Assembly (NCBI RefSeq): GCF_003111625.1 | Contig: NZ_MZGS01000023.1 | Span: forward strand, 62,001-126,000 | DNA from: Methanobrevibacter thaueri | GTDB lineage: Archaea; Methanobacteriota; Methanobacteria; Methanobacteriales; Methanobacteriaceae | Direction: 5' to 3' | DNA length: 64,000 nt | Position numbers and translations under genes: made by a program | Shown here: positions 46,081 to 55,844 of the stretch, piece by piece | Numbering within the stretch: the stretch's first letter is position 1 | How the letters are laid out: each line of letters starts with the position of its first letter | Notes under the pieces: generated by a model | The model's input: the letters and a program-made list of their open reading frames with translations, nothing else | Told to the model about the DNA's origin: nothing | Database searches by the model: none

Positions 46081-47414
46081 AGTCCGAAGAACAGGTATAT
46101 TATAAATACAATAACCATCAGCCAGATACCCCAACCTAACTCTTTTGCTTTTCCACTAGCTAGGCTTGCAACTGCGTAAACAACGAATCCCCAAGCGATA
46201 CCTAATGAAATGGAGTAGGTTAAAATCATCATAACAATGGTCATGAATACTGAAGCCGCTACAATTAAGTTATCCCATTCTACTTCTTTCAATTGTCCAA
46301 TCATCAATATACCTACAATAACTAATGCAGCACAAGTAACAGGAGATGTGAACAATCCTAATACTAATGGCGCAAAGAATATAGATAAGATGAATAGGAT
46401 ACCAGTGACTACAGCGGTTAAACCAGATTTACCTCCAATACCAATACCTGCTGCACTTTCAACATATGCGGTTACTGTACTTGTACCGAATATTGCACCA
46501 ACAATACCGCCAACAGCGTCAGCCAAGAATGCGTTTTCAATTCCAACAGCTTGACCTTCCTCATCGATGAATCCACATTGTCTTCCTAATGCCATCAATG
46601 TTCCTGTTGTATCGAAGAATGTCACGAATACAAGTGAGAACAACATCATTAACAAGTTAGGAATGTTATTGAACAGTGTTCCAAATCCATTGAAACATAC
46701 AGCGAATAATGATAGGTCAAAACTAGTGGTAATGAATTGTGCCGGTACGGCAGGCATCAATATGTCTCCGGTACCGTATCCTACTGCAGTGAATATTACA
46801 CCGAGAATAGCTGTGATGACTAATCCTAAGAATACAGCTGCAGGCACTTTTTTCACATATAAAATCAAGGTAATGAGAATACCTAACAATGCGAGAAATG
46901 CCGGAGCCGCTGTGAGTGCTCCCATACTAACAAAAGTGGAAGGATCAGACACAATAATTCCTGCACCTTTAAGACCCAAGAAAGCCAAGAAACATCCAAT
47001 AGCTGCACCGATACCTAATTTCAAATCAAGAGGAATAGCGTTTAAGATAGCTTCCCTTAATCCAGAAATAGTGATTATTAAAAAGATTATACTTGAAAGG
47101 AGTACAGCAGCAAGAGCAGTTTCAGCACTGTTTCCCATTCCCAAAATGATGGTATATGTAAACAGCGCATTCAGTCCCATACCTGGAGCTAATCCGACTG
47201 GATATTTAGCAACTAGCCCCATAATTATACAAGCAACACCTGAAGCGACAGCAGTAGCGAAAAACACTCCAGTGACAGGTAATCCACCGTCACCCAATAT
47301 GACTGGGTTTACACCTAAAATGTAAGCCATAGCGAGGAATGTGGTGATACCTGCGATGATTTCTGTTTTAAAATCAGTTCCATTTTCCTTAAATTTAAAA
47401 AAATTATCCAACAT
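46077..47414 (-). CDS. NCS2/AzgA-type guanine-hypoxanthine permease
   Basis: This integral membrane transporter of 445 residues has about 13 hydrophobic segments. AzgA family features are FKFKENGTDFKTEIIAGITTFLAMAYILGVNP at the start, GVACIIMGLVAKYPVGLAPGMGLNALFTY, and VFVTFFDTTGTLMALGRQCG with FGTSTVTAYVESAAGIGIGGKSGLTAV (about 285-325). It probably takes up guanine, hypoxanthine or adenine by proton symport. It would supply the adenine deaminase encoded at 39550. Confidence 0.9.
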   Translation of the reverse strand: MLDNFFKFKENGTDFKTEIIAGITTFLAMAYILGVNPVILGDGGLPVTGVFFATAVASGVACIIMGLVAKYPVGLAPGMGLNALFTYTIILGMGNSAETALAAVLLSSIIFLIITISGLREAILNAIPLDLKLGIGAAIGCFLAFLGLKGAGIIVSDPSTFVSMGALTAAPAFLALLGILITLILYVKKVPAAVFLGLVITAILGVIFTAVGYGTGDILMPAVPAQFITTSFDLSLFAVCFNGFGTLFNNIPNLLMMLFSLVFVTFFDTTGTLMALGRQCGFIDEEGQAVGIENAFLADAVGGIVGAIFGTSTVTAYVESAAGIGIGGKSGLTAVVTGILFILSIFFAPLVLGLFTSPVTCAALVIVGILMIGQLKEVEWDNLIVAASVFMTIVMMILTYSISLGIAWGFVVYAVASLASGKAKELGWGIWLMVIVFIIYLFFGL

Positions 47415-47542
47415 ATAACACCTCTTCAGAAAAAAACATTTCTTCCGATGGTATTATCTTTAAAAAATATTAGTATTAAATTTAACTATAAAATTTTGAC
47501 GATGCAACTTGATTGGGCTTGTCATGATAATGATAAAAAGAA

Positions 47543-48409
47543 TTATTTGACCAGTGTTAAAAAGTCATAGATTATCTTTGCCGCAACCACTGCAGTGTTG
47601 TCTCCCAGTCTGTCACTTGCGGTTTCCACAACGTCCAATCCGACAATATTCTTGTGGCATAGTGTTTCAAGGATGGTTTCGATTTCAGATACGAACAATC
47701 CTCCAGGTGTCGGGTTTCCAACGTTCGGAGCGATGGCAGGATCAACGACATCCATGTCTATTGAAATGTAAATCGGACCGTCAATGTTGGTAAGGTAATA
47801 CTCTATGGCGTCCATGTGCTTGTGGACGTCTCCGCTCTTGAATGTCTGGATGTTATAGGTTGATTTCACGAATTCCTCTTCACGGGAGGATGATGACCTT
47901 ATTCCTATTTGCACCAAATCGACTCCCCTTTCATGGGCCCTTCTCATTACGGTTGCATGAGAGTATTTCTCGCCGATGAATGTGAATGCAAGGTCCCTAT
48001 GGGCATCCAAATGGATTACAGTCAGTTTCGGATATCTATCGGTCAATGCCCGGATTGCCCCGATGGATGCTGAATGCTCACCGCCAATGATTATCGGCCT
48101 GACATTCAAGTCCAAGATCTCATTGATTGTATCCTCAATAATCTCGCAGGTCCTTTCGCAGTTTCCAGGGACAACGTTTACATCCCCGAAATCATAAAAA
48201 TTAGTTGTCAAGTCTTTATTAAAAACAGTATTGAATTTTTCAAAACCAAATGAAGCTTCGCGAACAACAATTGGTCCTAAACGTGAACCGGAATGATAAG
48301 AAGTAGTGCTGTCAAATGGAACTCCGATTATTCCAAATGAATTTTCAATTATTTCATCATTTTCCGCAGAAAATGCAAATTTCCATGGTTCATAGGTATT
48401 TAAAAGCAT
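47543..48409 (-). CDS. speB: Agmatinase (ureohydrolase)
   Basis: This manganese ureohydrolase of 288 residues splits agmatine into putrescine and urea. Metal ligands are visible in GGEHSASIG (about residues 103-111), HLDAHRDLA (about 126) and SIDMDVVDPAIAPNVGNPTPGGL (about 208-230). It lies about 37 bases downstream of eIF5A on the same strand. The ribosome site is weak. It works after the arginine decarboxylase encoded divergently at 49440. Confidence 0.9.
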   Translation of the reverse strand: MLLNTYEPWKFAFSAENDEIIENSFGIIGVPFDSTTSYHSGSRLGPIVVREASFGFEKFNTVFNKDLTTNFYDFGDVNVVPGNCERTCEIIEDTINEILDLNVRPIIIGGEHSASIGAIRALTDRYPKLTVIHLDAHRDLAFTFIGEKYSHATVMRRAHERGVDLVQIGIRSSSSREEEFVKSTYNIQTFKSGDVHKHMDAIEYYLTNIDGPIYISIDMDVVDPAIAPNVGNPTPGGLFVSEIETILETLCHKNIVGLDVVETASDRLGDNTAVVAAKIIYDFLTLVK

Positions 48410-48445
48410 AATTTTCTAAAAAAAAGGAAAATAAAAAAAGAGAAC

Positions 48446-48841
48446 TTATGATCCTCTAGTTCTCATGATTTTCATATTTCCCATTGCAACAATGTATTCA
48501 ACTTCTCTACCTTCAGTGATTTCATCTTTTAAGTCTTCAGGCATTGGTAAGTCAATGGTATCATAGTTTTCCATGTCCATGATTTGAACATTGTCGCCTT
48601 GGATAGAGATAACTTGTCCTAATCTTTTGTCGATGATTGGGATATCCACTTTGTTATCTACAGGTTTAACTAAACTTCTTTTTTGATTATCGAATACGCC
48701 GACTGCTTCAATTCTTGCTTTAGCAGCTCCGTGTTTACCAGGAGATGAAGTGGTGTAACTGATAATTTTACAAGCTTCTCCTCCTAAAACAATGTATTTT
48801 CCAACTTTTAATGTTTTAATTTCTACAACTTTTGTTGACAT
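48446..48841 (-). CDS. eif5a: Translation factor aIF5A (hypusine-containing)
   Basis: This archaeal EF-P/eIF5A homologue of 131 residues relieves ribosome stalling. The N-terminal KOW-like domain holds the hypusine lysine (about Lys36) in [19 protein letters not shown]. The C-terminal OB domain has [20 protein letters not shown] strong GGAGG lies before the ATG. The hypusine modification needs a polyamine donor, and the adjacent speB and nearby pdaD make polyamines. Confidence 0.95.
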   Translation of the reverse strand: MSTKVVEIKTLKVGKYIVLGGEACKIISYTTSSPGKHGAAKARIEAVGVFDNQKRSLVKPVDNKVDIPIIDKRLGQVISIQGDNVQIMDMENYDTIDLPMPEDLKDEITEGREVEYIVAMGNMKIMRTRGS

Positions 48842-48986
48842 TAATTTTCCTCCATTTTATATAAAAACCGGTTTTTAATCTTATAATAAGGAATATTATT
48901 AGATTAGTTTAAACTATCTTTTCCATTTTATATAAATTATTCGTTTAACCAATCAATTTGAAAAATTGCGATGGATAATTTGATTG

Positions 48987-49337
48987 TTAAAATAATGTTG
49001 CTCCGGTGTTATATGAGTATAACCATAGGGAAACAGCCGCCAATACCAAAATTACAAGCATCCACACAACAATGAATATTTTCTTGCCGTCTCGTTCTCC
49101 CTTTGTAATGTATCTTTCACCTTTCTTGTCACTGGAATGATTTCTGTTATTCTTATAGAAGTCGTCATTTCTAAGGTACGCATAGAACAGGCGGGCAATG
49201 AAATAGAATATCACGACAAATATCAGTCCGATATACGGTATTGATCCGAACATTGCTATGATTGAGGAAATGATAAGCATCAGCAGCATGAACATGCACG
49301 CTGACAGAAATATTGAAATAGTTTTATTGAAAATCAT
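48987..49337 (-). CDS. Small membrane protein of unknown function
   Basis: This protein of about 116 residues has three hydrophobic segments (about residues 5-28, 30-50 and 92-112) separated by a charged loop (RNDDFYKNNRNHSSDKKGERYITKGERDGKK). The ATG at 49337 is used, with AGGTG six bases upstream. A TTAGG-TACA-CCTAA palindrome overlaps this start. No function is recognised. Confidence 0.6.
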   Translation of the reverse strand: MIFNKTISIFLSACMFMLLMLIISSIIAMFGSIPYIGLIFVVIFYFIARLFYAYLRNDDFYKNNRNHSSDKKGERYITKGERDGKKIFIVVWMLVILVLAAVSLWLYSYNTGATLF

Positions 49338-49350
49338 TAGGTACACCTAA
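49337..49350. promoter_or_regulatory. Possible DtxR-like palindrome over a ribosome site
   Basis: TTAGG-TACA-CCTAA (49337-49350) has the same arms and spacing as the site at 23554-23567. It overlaps the ribosome site and start of the small membrane gene, so part of the match is explained by the AGGTG itself. Confidence 0.25.
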
Positions 49351-49439
49351 ATTTATTTAACATTTCATTGTTTAAATAGATGATGGCCATATGAATAATT
49401 TAATTTATTATGAGGAATAAATTAAAGATTAGTGATAAA

Positions 49440-49901
49440 ATGAAAATAGCTATTGTATCTGGAAAAGATGAAGGACCAACAAAATTAAATGCATTCGACA
49501 ACGCTTTAAGCGATGCCAGTATTGGGGACGTTAACCTCATAAAGGTATCCAGCATGCTTGCAGGCAATGCGGAAATAGTAAAATTGCCAAAACTTAAAGC
49601 GGGAGCTATGGTGAACTGCGTCTTATCAGAAATCACTTCAGATAAACCAGGAGATCAGATAACTGCAGTGATAGCGGTGGCTATTGGAGAGGAATTAGGT
49701 TGTGTGGTTGAAACAACCGGAATCAATAAAGATGCTGATGACCTGATTGATGAGGCCAAAATGATGGTTGAATACATGATGGAAAAACGTGACGTAGAAA
49801 TTAAGGACCTGCTCATAGAGTCCTCCACAGCGGTTGTTGAGAACATAGCATCAGTCGTCGCATCAGTAATCTATCTTAATGATGAAATAATCGAGGAGTA
49901 A
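49440..49901 (+). CDS. pdaD: Pyruvoyl-dependent arginine decarboxylase
   Basis: This self-processing decarboxylase of about 153 residues makes agmatine from arginine. The proenzyme cleavage site lies in LIKVSSMLAG, where the second Ser (about residue 38) would become the pyruvoyl group. Family segments GPTKLNAFDNALSDASIGDVNLIKVSS and AEIVKLPKLKAGAMV precede IAVAIGEELGCVVETTG. The start at 49440 follows AGTGAT, making it much shorter than an upstream-extended frame. Its product feeds the agmatinase encoded 1 kb away. Two bases separate it from the NAD kinase gene. Confidence 0.9.
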   Translation: MKIAIVSGKDEGPTKLNAFDNALSDASIGDVNLIKVSSMLAGNAEIVKLPKLKAGAMVNCVLSEITSDKPGDQITAVIAVAIGEELGCVVETTGINKDADDLIDEAKMMVEYMMEKRDVEIKDLLIESSTAVVENIASVVASVIYLNDEIIEE

Positions 49902-49903
49902 AC

Positions 49904-51763
49904 ATGAACGCCCGTGACAAACAAATAGCAACAGATTTGGCTTATAAGATTATTCGTGACGTGAGTAGGGCTATTCGCCCATATGTCGGTAAACCTGAAT
50001 CCGGCGAAAAGATAAAGATGGGTGCCGACGGAACTCCCACCTCACTGATTGACGTCATAGCCGAGGAGAGAATAATCAACATCCTTAAGAATGCCCCTGT
50101 GCTGTCCTACATCATAAGTGAAGAGGTAGGCGAGTTGAAACTTGGAAAGGGAACACAAAAGAATATTGTCCTAACCCAGGAATTGAGGCGTACAGACCTG
50201 GATGAGGAGGACACACCAAAATTCATATTCCTAATCGACCCAGTTGACGGAACAAACAACGCGATTAAGGAAATTCCGGCATTCGGTATTTCAATAGCAA
50301 TAGCAAACGTTGAACAGGGAAGACTGTCAACATTGAACGATGTGGAACTTGCTTTCATCAGCAGCTTTGCGAACGGCAACTTCTTTGAGGCTGAAAAAGG
50401 AAAAGGATGCCTATTGAACAATGAGGAAGTCCATCCAAGTGACGTCATCAACATCAGCGACATGACACTCGGAGGATTCACAAAAAGCGGAACATCACAG
50501 GCATCCAAATTGGTCGACAACGCACGCCGTATGCGCGTTTTGGGAAGTGTCGTTCTTGAATTGTCATACGTTGCCAGCGGAAGATATGATGCGTTTCTTG
50601 ATTTGAGGGGAAGTAGAATTATCGACATTGCAGCATCCAAACTGATTCTTGAAGAGGCAGGATGCATAATCACAAACAAGTACGGCCAAAAGCTCAACAA
50701 CATTCTAAGCATTTATGAAAAGACAATTGTGGTGGCTGCAAACAATAAAATCATGCACAAACAAATAATTGACATCCTAAATGACAATCAGACAGATTTC
50801 ATCGGAAAGGTGGGCGTTATTTCAAGAATTGACCAGAAGAGACCAATACTCTTTGCAGCAAAGGTCATAGATTACCTTCTAACCAATGGCCGTGAGGTGA
50901 CCATCGAAAAGCAACTGGCCAAAAAGCTGACTGAATTGAAGGAAAATCCAAATCTGGAAAACATTATAGGAAAAATCAAGGAGAATTACCCTGAAATCTC
51001 ACATCTGCTTGAGGACATCAACATGAATATCGATTTCAAACAACTGGCCGAACCTATTAAGGATTTTGACTGTGACATGGCATTGATTCTTGGAGGGGAC
51101 GGAACCCTCCTGAGGGCACAATCCAGAATGAAACCTGAAATCCCAATATTCGGAATAAACATGGGGACAGTGGGATTCCTAACAGAAATCGAAGCAAAGG
51201 ACACATTCGAATCCTTGGATGAAATCCTCAAAGGCAATTACTACAAGGAAAAAAGAACCCGTCTTGTTGTTTCCCACGAAAACAACATGTTTACCGCAAT
51301 GAACGAAGTAGTTATAATGACTGACAAGCCTGCAAAAATGCTCCATTTCGAAATCAAAGTGGACGGCGAGATAATCGAGGAGGTAAGGGCTGACGGACTT
51401 ATCGTTTCAACCCCAAGCGGATCCACAGCATATTCAATGTCCGCCGGAGGACCTATTGTAGACCCTAAAGTTGCAGGTTTCGTCATAATACCAATCTGTC
51501 CATACAAACTCGGAGTGAGGCCGTTTGTTGTTTCAGACAACAGTGAGATAACCGTAAAGCTGCTCAAGAAAGGTAAAAGTGCAGTGTTCGTAATGGACGG
51601 GCAAATAAACGAGGAAGCTGATTATGAAGAGGAAATCAAATTTAAAAAGGCCGACAAGGACGCCTACTTCATAAGGACATCAACCAAATACTTCTATGAG
51701 AAAGTGAAAGACAAACTGAAAGAAGGCGGAATTAACTCAAAACCTCGGTGTGATGATGAATAA
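49904..51763 (+). CDS. nadK: Bifunctional inositol-phosphatase-like/NAD kinase
   Basis: This two-domain protein of 619 residues resembles archaeal NADP phosphatase/NAD kinase fusions. The N-terminal inositol monophosphatase domain (about residues 1-270) has LTQEL, DPVDGTNNAIKE (metal and substrate motif) and RIIDIAASKLILEEAG. The C-terminal kinase domain has LGGDGTLLRA (about 391), the NADP-specific GTVGFLTE and STPSGSTAYSMSAGGPIV. Opposed activities in one protein could set the NADP level. It is coupled to pdaD upstream and overlaps cfbE by a few bases. Confidence 0.92.
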   Translation: MNARDKQIATDLAYKIIRDVSRAIRPYVGKPESGEKIKMGADGTPTSLIDVIAEERIINILKNAPVLSYIISEEVGELKLGKGTQKNIVLTQELRRTDLDEEDTPKFIFLIDPVDGTNNAIKEIPAFGISIAIANVEQGRLSTLNDVELAFISSFANGNFFEAEKGKGCLLNNEEVHPSDVINISDMTLGGFTKSGTSQASKLVDNARRMRVLGSVVLELSYVASGRYDAFLDLRGSRIIDIAASKLILEEAGCIITNKYGQKLNNILSIYEKTIVVAANNKIMHKQIIDILNDNQTDFIGKVGVISRIDQKRPILFAAKVIDYLLTNGREVTIEKQLAKKLTELKENPNLENIIGKIKENYPEISHLLEDINMNIDFKQLAEPIKDFDCDMALILGGDGTLLRAQSRMKPEIPIFGINMGTVGFLTEIEAKDTFESLDEILKGNYYKEKRTRLVVSHENNMFTAMNEVVIMTDKPAKMLHFEIKVDGEIIEEVRADGLIVSTPSGSTAYSMSAGGPIVDPKVAGFVIIPICPYKLGVRPFVVSDNSEITVKLLKKGKSAVFVMDGQINEEADYEEEIKFKKADKDAYFIRTSTKYFYEKVKDKLKEGGINSKPRCDDE

Positions 51764-53174
51764 TCTTGTTATCGATTTAACACATGGGGGAGTGAAGATT
51801 GCCACCAGCCTGGCCAAAAAAGGCAGGAGCGTTCTTGCATATGACATTTACAATACATTAAGTGACATAGGCGCCAAAATGCTCGAAACCTCCAATGTTG
51901 AGTTGATACAGCTAGATGACTTAAAAGACCTTGAAGGGGACATGAATGTGATTTATCCCATTCATTTGCCTTTAAGCCTTGAAGAGATTACATCATGCAA
52001 CCCCAACCTGAACTATACCTTCCAAACCCATCACGAAATCATAATGGAACTCCTCGAGGGATGGGGAGAAGACATCTTGAAAATAGAAGTTACCGGAGTT
52101 AAGGGAAAGACCACCTCCGTTTTCATGCTTAAGGAAATTCTCATTGACGAAAATCCATTGATTCTCTCAAGCCTAGGGGCATTGCTATACGATAACAAAA
52201 GGGAAATCGTCTTGAAGAGGAACATTTCAATCACCCCTGCAAACATTAAGGAAACGGTTGACTTGGCCTATAAAATTGCAAATCCCGTTTGCGAAATTGC
52301 AGACGGTGTCGTTGAAAGTGAAAACCTGAGAAAATACAATTCGGCGATTTTCGAATCATCACTTGGAGTCAGCGGAATTGGAGATGTTGGTCTTTTGCTG
52401 AACATTGCCGAAGACTATCCAATCGCCAAAGGCAGAAGCAGCGCATCCAAAGCCAAAAGACAGGTTTTCAGATGCAAATGCGTTTGCATCCAAAAGGAAG
52501 CCCTGGACAAATACTATTGCGATATTGACCATGAGAAAACCAACACATTTTCACTTAAAGACAAAACAGCCAACCTATTTGTAAAAGAAATTGACTATAA
52601 TCTAAACCAGACCACAATCAGTTTGGTGTACAGGAATGTGAAAACGGTTAACGGCAATGACGTTTGCGGAAATATGGAATTGAAGACATTTGCACTGGGA
52701 CCGCACCATGTGAGCAATGTTCTGGGAGTTGTCCTGACCTGCCTCAGCCTGGAAGTGCCTGAGGAAAAGATTGTCGGAAACATTAAAAACTATAAGGGAA
52801 TCCCCGGAAGGACCAACAAGAGAATAATGGGAAATTCCATAATCATCGAGGAGATAAATCCCGGATTGAACACCCAAGCAATAAAAGAGTCCATCAACAT
52901 GATCGACGACATTGACGATTACTACATATCTATCGGAGGGGACTATGGAATCACCTGTGAGGAGATTGATGAGGAAAAGCTGTCTGAATTCCTAAACACC
53001 CTCAACAGGAACATCATACTGACAGGGGATTTGGGGCTCTCACTATCCAAAAAACTCGATGTCAGTCATGATTATTTCAAAGACTATCATGAAGCCTATG
53101 ACATGGCCCTGAAAAACGATAAGAATCTTCTTTTCATATATCGTTCAGACTACCGCAAAGTTTCACAACGATGA
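51756..53174 (+). CDS. cfbE: CfbE-like Mur ligase, coenzyme F430 synthetase
   Basis: This ATP-dependent Mur ligase-family protein of about 472 residues closes the last ring step of coenzyme F430, the nickel tetrapyrrole of methyl-coenzyme M reductase. The Mur P-loop is IEVTGVKGKTTSVFMLKEIL (about residue 111), a later segment GVSGIGDVGLLLNIAEDY fits the family, and LGPHHVSNVLGVVLTCLSL is Mur-like. Pseudomurein Mur ligases are a possible alternative, but hemC follows, which favours a tetrapyrrole role. The start is ATG 51756 or 51753 inside the end of nadK. Other cfb genes are not in the window. Confidence 0.75.
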   Translation: MNNLVIDLTHGGVKIATSLAKKGRSVLAYDIYNTLSDIGAKMLETSNVELIQLDDLKDLEGDMNVIYPIHLPLSLEEITSCNPNLNYTFQTHHEIIMELLEGWGEDILKIEVTGVKGKTTSVFMLKEILIDENPLILSSLGALLYDNKREIVLKRNISITPANIKETVDLAYKIANPVCEIADGVVESENLRKYNSAIFESSLGVSGIGDVGLLLNIAEDYPIAKGRSSASKAKRQVFRCKCVCIQKEALDKYYCDIDHEKTNTFSLKDKTANLFVKEIDYNLNQTTISLVYRNVKTVNGNDVCGNMELKTFALGPHHVSNVLGVVLTCLSLEVPEEKIVGNIKNYKGIPGRTNKRIMGNSIIIEEINPGLNTQAIKESINMIDDIDDYYISIGGDYGITCEEIDEEKLSEFLNTLNRNIILTGDLGLSLSKKLDVSHDYFKDYHEAYDMALKNDKNLLFIYRSDYRKVSQR

Positions 53175-53239
53175 TTTTTTTAGAAAAATTGAAACATTTA
53201 ATAAATATTACTTGTAAAAATTAATAATGTAACAAAATG

Positions 53240-53259
53240 TTGTAAGTTAGAACTTACAA
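53240..53259. promoter_or_regulatory. Palindrome upstream of hemC
   Basis: TTGTAAGTT-AG-AACTTACAA is a perfect 9-bp inverted repeat 28 bases before the hemC start. It may be an operator, a 5'-leader hairpin or a terminator for cfbE (ATATTATTTTTAAA follows). Confidence 0.45.
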
Positions 53260-53287
53260 TATTATTTTTAAAACTTGGAGACATTAG

Positions 53288-54157
53288 ATGATTGTTGGAA
53301 CACGCGGAAGTCAATTAGCTTTAGCGCAAACAAAGCAAGTTTGTGCAGATTTATCCAAAATAACTGGCGAATCAATAGATGTGGAAATTATCAAGACCAA
53401 AGGAGATAAGATCACCACATCACAACTATACAACATGGATTCAAAGGGCCTTTTCACAAAAGAGCTTGACATTGCTCTTCTTGAAGAGGAAGTTGATTTT
53501 ACAGTGCATAGCTTTAAGGATTTGCCTACCGAATTGGACGAAGACTTGGAAATTGTAGCTGTTCCAAAACGTGAAGCTCCAAATGAAGTTTTAATCTCTA
53601 AAAAAGACTGGAATGAACTTGGACCCGGGTCAAAACTTGGAACAAGCAGTCTTAGAAGAGAAGCTTTTTGTAATCATTACAATAAGGAATTTGAACTCAA
53701 GCCTATCAGAGGAAACATTGAAACCAGAATTCAAAAAGCCTTGGAAAGTGATCTTGATGCCACAATCATGGCACAGGCAGGCCTTAAAAGATTGAATCTG
53801 ACAAAATACATCAAGAATGTATTTCCGCTGGATTACATTACCCCTCCTGCAGGTCAGGGGGCATTGGCCATCATAACAAGGAAGGACTCTGATATCAAGG
53901 GAGTCATTTCCAAATTAAATGATTACGTCTCAATGCAGGAAGTGCTTGCAGAGAAAAAAGTGCTGGAAGAGCTCGGAGTTGGCTGTCAATGGCCGATTGG
54001 AGCGATAGCACGCATGAATGATAATGAATTTAATATTTATTCAATATTATTAACCAAAGAAGGTGAAATCCTTAAAGAGCAAACCGAAAAGGGCTCCATC
54101 AGAAATGCAGTTGAACTTGGAGGTCGTATCGGAAAGCTTTTCGGTGATTATGTTTAA
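53288..54157 (+). CDS. hemC: Hydroxymethylbilane synthase (porphobilinogen deaminase)
   Basis: This tetrapyrrole enzyme of 289 residues joins four porphobilinogens into hydroxymethylbilane. Landmarks are GTRGSQLALAQTKQV at the start, FTVHSFKDLPTEL (catalytic Asp region), GTSSLRREAF (about 119), GNIETRIQKAL and the cofactor cysteine in LEELGVGCQWPIGA (about 232). GGAG precedes the ATG. It heads an operon with the oxidoreductase and GfcR genes. It supplies precursors for F430 and cobamides. Confidence 0.95.
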   Translation: MIVGTRGSQLALAQTKQVCADLSKITGESIDVEIIKTKGDKITTSQLYNMDSKGLFTKELDIALLEEEVDFTVHSFKDLPTELDEDLEIVAVPKREAPNEVLISKKDWNELGPGSKLGTSSLRREAFCNHYNKEFELKPIRGNIETRIQKALESDLDATIMAQAGLKRLNLTKYIKNVFPLDYITPPAGQGALAIITRKDSDIKGVISKLNDYVSMQEVLAEKKVLEELGVGCQWPIGAIARMNDNEFNIYSILLTKEGEILKEQTEKGSIRNAVELGGRIGKLFGDYV

Positions 54158-54171
54158 ACGGAGGAATCAAA

Positions 54172-55128
54172 TTGAGAACTATTAACGTAGGAGTTGTCGG
54201 AGTAGGAGCGATGGGTGAAAACCATGTTCGTGTCTACCATAAAATGGAAGAAGCAAATTTAGTTGCTGTAAGTGACGTAAGCGAAAGAGCGCTTAAAAAA
54301 ATCGAGAAGAAATATGGCGCTAAAGGTTTCACAGAATATAGTGATCTGCTCGAAGATCCAGAAATCGAAGCTGTGAGCGTATGTGTGCCAACCACATTCC
54401 ACCACGCTGTGGTAATGGAAGCCATCAAACATGGAAAACATGTTTTAGTTGAAAAGCCAATAGCATTCACAGTCAGTGAAGCTGAAGAAATGATTGCTGC
54501 AGCTAAGGAAGCTGGAGTGTTGCTTGCAACCGGACACGTTGAAAGATTTAATCCTGCTGTTCAAAAGGCTAAAGAACTTGTTGACGACGGAGTCATTGGA
54601 GACATCGTATCCGCATTCGCTAAAAGGGTAGGTCCTCTCCCACCAAGAATAAAAGACGTCGGTGTATCAATAGATTTAGCTATTCACGATTTAGATATCA
54701 TGAACTACCTGTTTGAAGAGGAAGTCACTCAGGTTTACGGTTCAATGAACTGTAGTTTTGATGACAGCGAATTTGAAGACCACGCTGAAATCATGGTTAA
54801 TTTCAACAACGAATCCACAGGAATCGTTGAAGTTAACTGGTTAACCCCTTACAAACGTAGAGAACTCGAACTTACCGGTACCGCAGGAATCATCTCTGTC
54901 GACTACATCAAGCAAAGCATTGAGGTATACGGTAAATTTGCTCAAGACATCCAAATCAAACATGAAGAACCTCTTAAAGGTGAATTGAAATCCTTCTTAA
55001 ATGCAGTGATGAAAGGAGAAGAGCCAGAAATTACTGGTGAAGATGGACTTAAAGCTCTTAAAATGGTTATCGCTGCAAACAAATCATCCCAAGAACATAA
55101 ACCAATTAGTTTTGAAGAACTTGAATAG
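54172..55128 (+). CDS. Gfo/Idh/MocA family oxidoreductase
   Basis: This NAD(P)-dependent oxidoreductase of 318 residues has the N-terminal Rossmann loop [20 protein letters not shown] (about residues 5-24), the lysine motif [10 protein letters not shown] (about 92) and the conserved [14 protein letters not shown] (about 166). The start is TTG 54172 after GGAGG. Substrates in this family are sugars or related alcohols and amino compounds; none can be assigned. It lies 14 bases after hemC. Confidence 0.85.
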   Translation: MRTINVGVVGVGAMGENHVRVYHKMEEANLVAVSDVSERALKKIEKKYGAKGFTEYSDLLEDPEIEAVSVCVPTTFHHAVVMEAIKHGKHVLVEKPIAFTVSEAEEMIAAAKEAGVLLATGHVERFNPAVQKAKELVDDGVIGDIVSAFAKRVGPLPPRIKDVGVSIDLAIHDLDIMNYLFEEEVTQVYGSMNCSFDDSEFEDHAEIMVNFNNESTGIVEVNWLTPYKRRELELTGTAGIISVDYIKQSIEVYGKFAQDIQIKHEEPLKGELKSFLNAVMKGEEPEITGEDGLKALKMVIAANKSSQEHKPISFEELE

Positions 55129-55136
55129 GTGATAAT

Positions 55137-55748
55137 GTGAAACAAAAATTAATTGCAAAGGCTCAAGAACTCAGACAACATGGATTTACCACCGGTGAAA
55201 TCGCTGACGAACTTAACGTCAGTATGGACACCGCCAGATGGTTAACACTCCAGAAAGCAACTGAAGAAAAAACTGAAGCACCGGTTGATTTTGCTATCAA
55301 CTGGAAAAGTATCGGTGGAAATGCAACCCGTTTAAGTTACGTTTCCGGCGCTTTAAGCGACATGGCATTATCACATGGGGAAGTTGATACTGTAGTTGGT
55401 ATTGCGGTTAGCGGAGTGCCGTTTGCAACAGTGATGGCTGATTTCATTGAAGACATGACCGGATTGGACACTTCCATAGCAATCTTCCACCCAAACAAGC
55501 ATAGGAAAGATGCTGACTCAACAGATGACGAAGGTACCATCAGTACCAATTTCGGAAGCGTTGAAGGCAAGAAAGTGGTCATTGTCGATGACGTTATCAC
55601 AAGTGGAAAAACCGCAAAAGAGGTTATCCATACCGTAAAAGACCTTGGCGGAGAGCCAACTTGTGTTGTCGTATTGATTGACAAAGCAGGACTCTCTGAA
55701 ATTGAAGGAATTCCTGTAGAATCATTAATTAAAGTTAGTAGATTATAA
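55137..55748 (+). CDS. gfcR: GfcR-like regulator (helix-turn-helix plus orotate phosphoribosyltransferase-like domain)
   Basis: This 203-residue protein pairs an N-terminal helix-turn-helix ([30 protein letters not shown], about residues 12-41) with a phosphoribosyltransferase domain whose PRPP loop is [18 protein letters not shown] (about 144-161). In haloarchaea such proteins regulate central carbon metabolism; a direct pyrE role is less likely because of the DNA-binding part. The start is GTG 55137 after GGTGAT. It ends with a terminator hairpin, closing the hemC operon. Confidence 0.87.
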   Translation: MKQKLIAKAQELRQHGFTTGEIADELNVSMDTARWLTLQKATEEKTEAPVDFAINWKSIGGNATRLSYVSGALSDMALSHGEVDTVVGIAVSGVPFATVMADFIEDMTGLDTSIAIFHPNKHRKDADSTDDEGTISTNFGSVEGKKVVIVDDVITSGKTAKEVIHTVKDLGGEPTCVVVLIDKAGLSEIEGIPVESLIKVSRL

Positions 55749-55775
55749 ATCTACTATAATTTCTTATTTTTTACC
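55736..55775 (+). terminator. Terminator overlapping the gfcR stop codon
   Basis: TAGTAGATT-ATA-AATCTACTA (55736-55756) is a perfect 9-bp stem that contains the stop codon. It is followed by TAATTTCTTATTTTTT. Confidence 0.7.
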
Positions 55776-55844
55776 AATCAACCATTTTGAAAAATACCTA
55801 ATTTTAAATAGTTCAACACACAAAATATGCACAAGGTGATAATT

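Noticed and set aside
46237-47325. Antisense open frames of 105 and 252 codons opposite the purine permease
   Set aside because: They mirror the permease codon pattern and lack starts or domain features.
50107-50712. Antisense 201-codon frame opposite the NAD kinase fusion
   Set aside because: Shadow of a strongly conserved gene; no recognisable protein.
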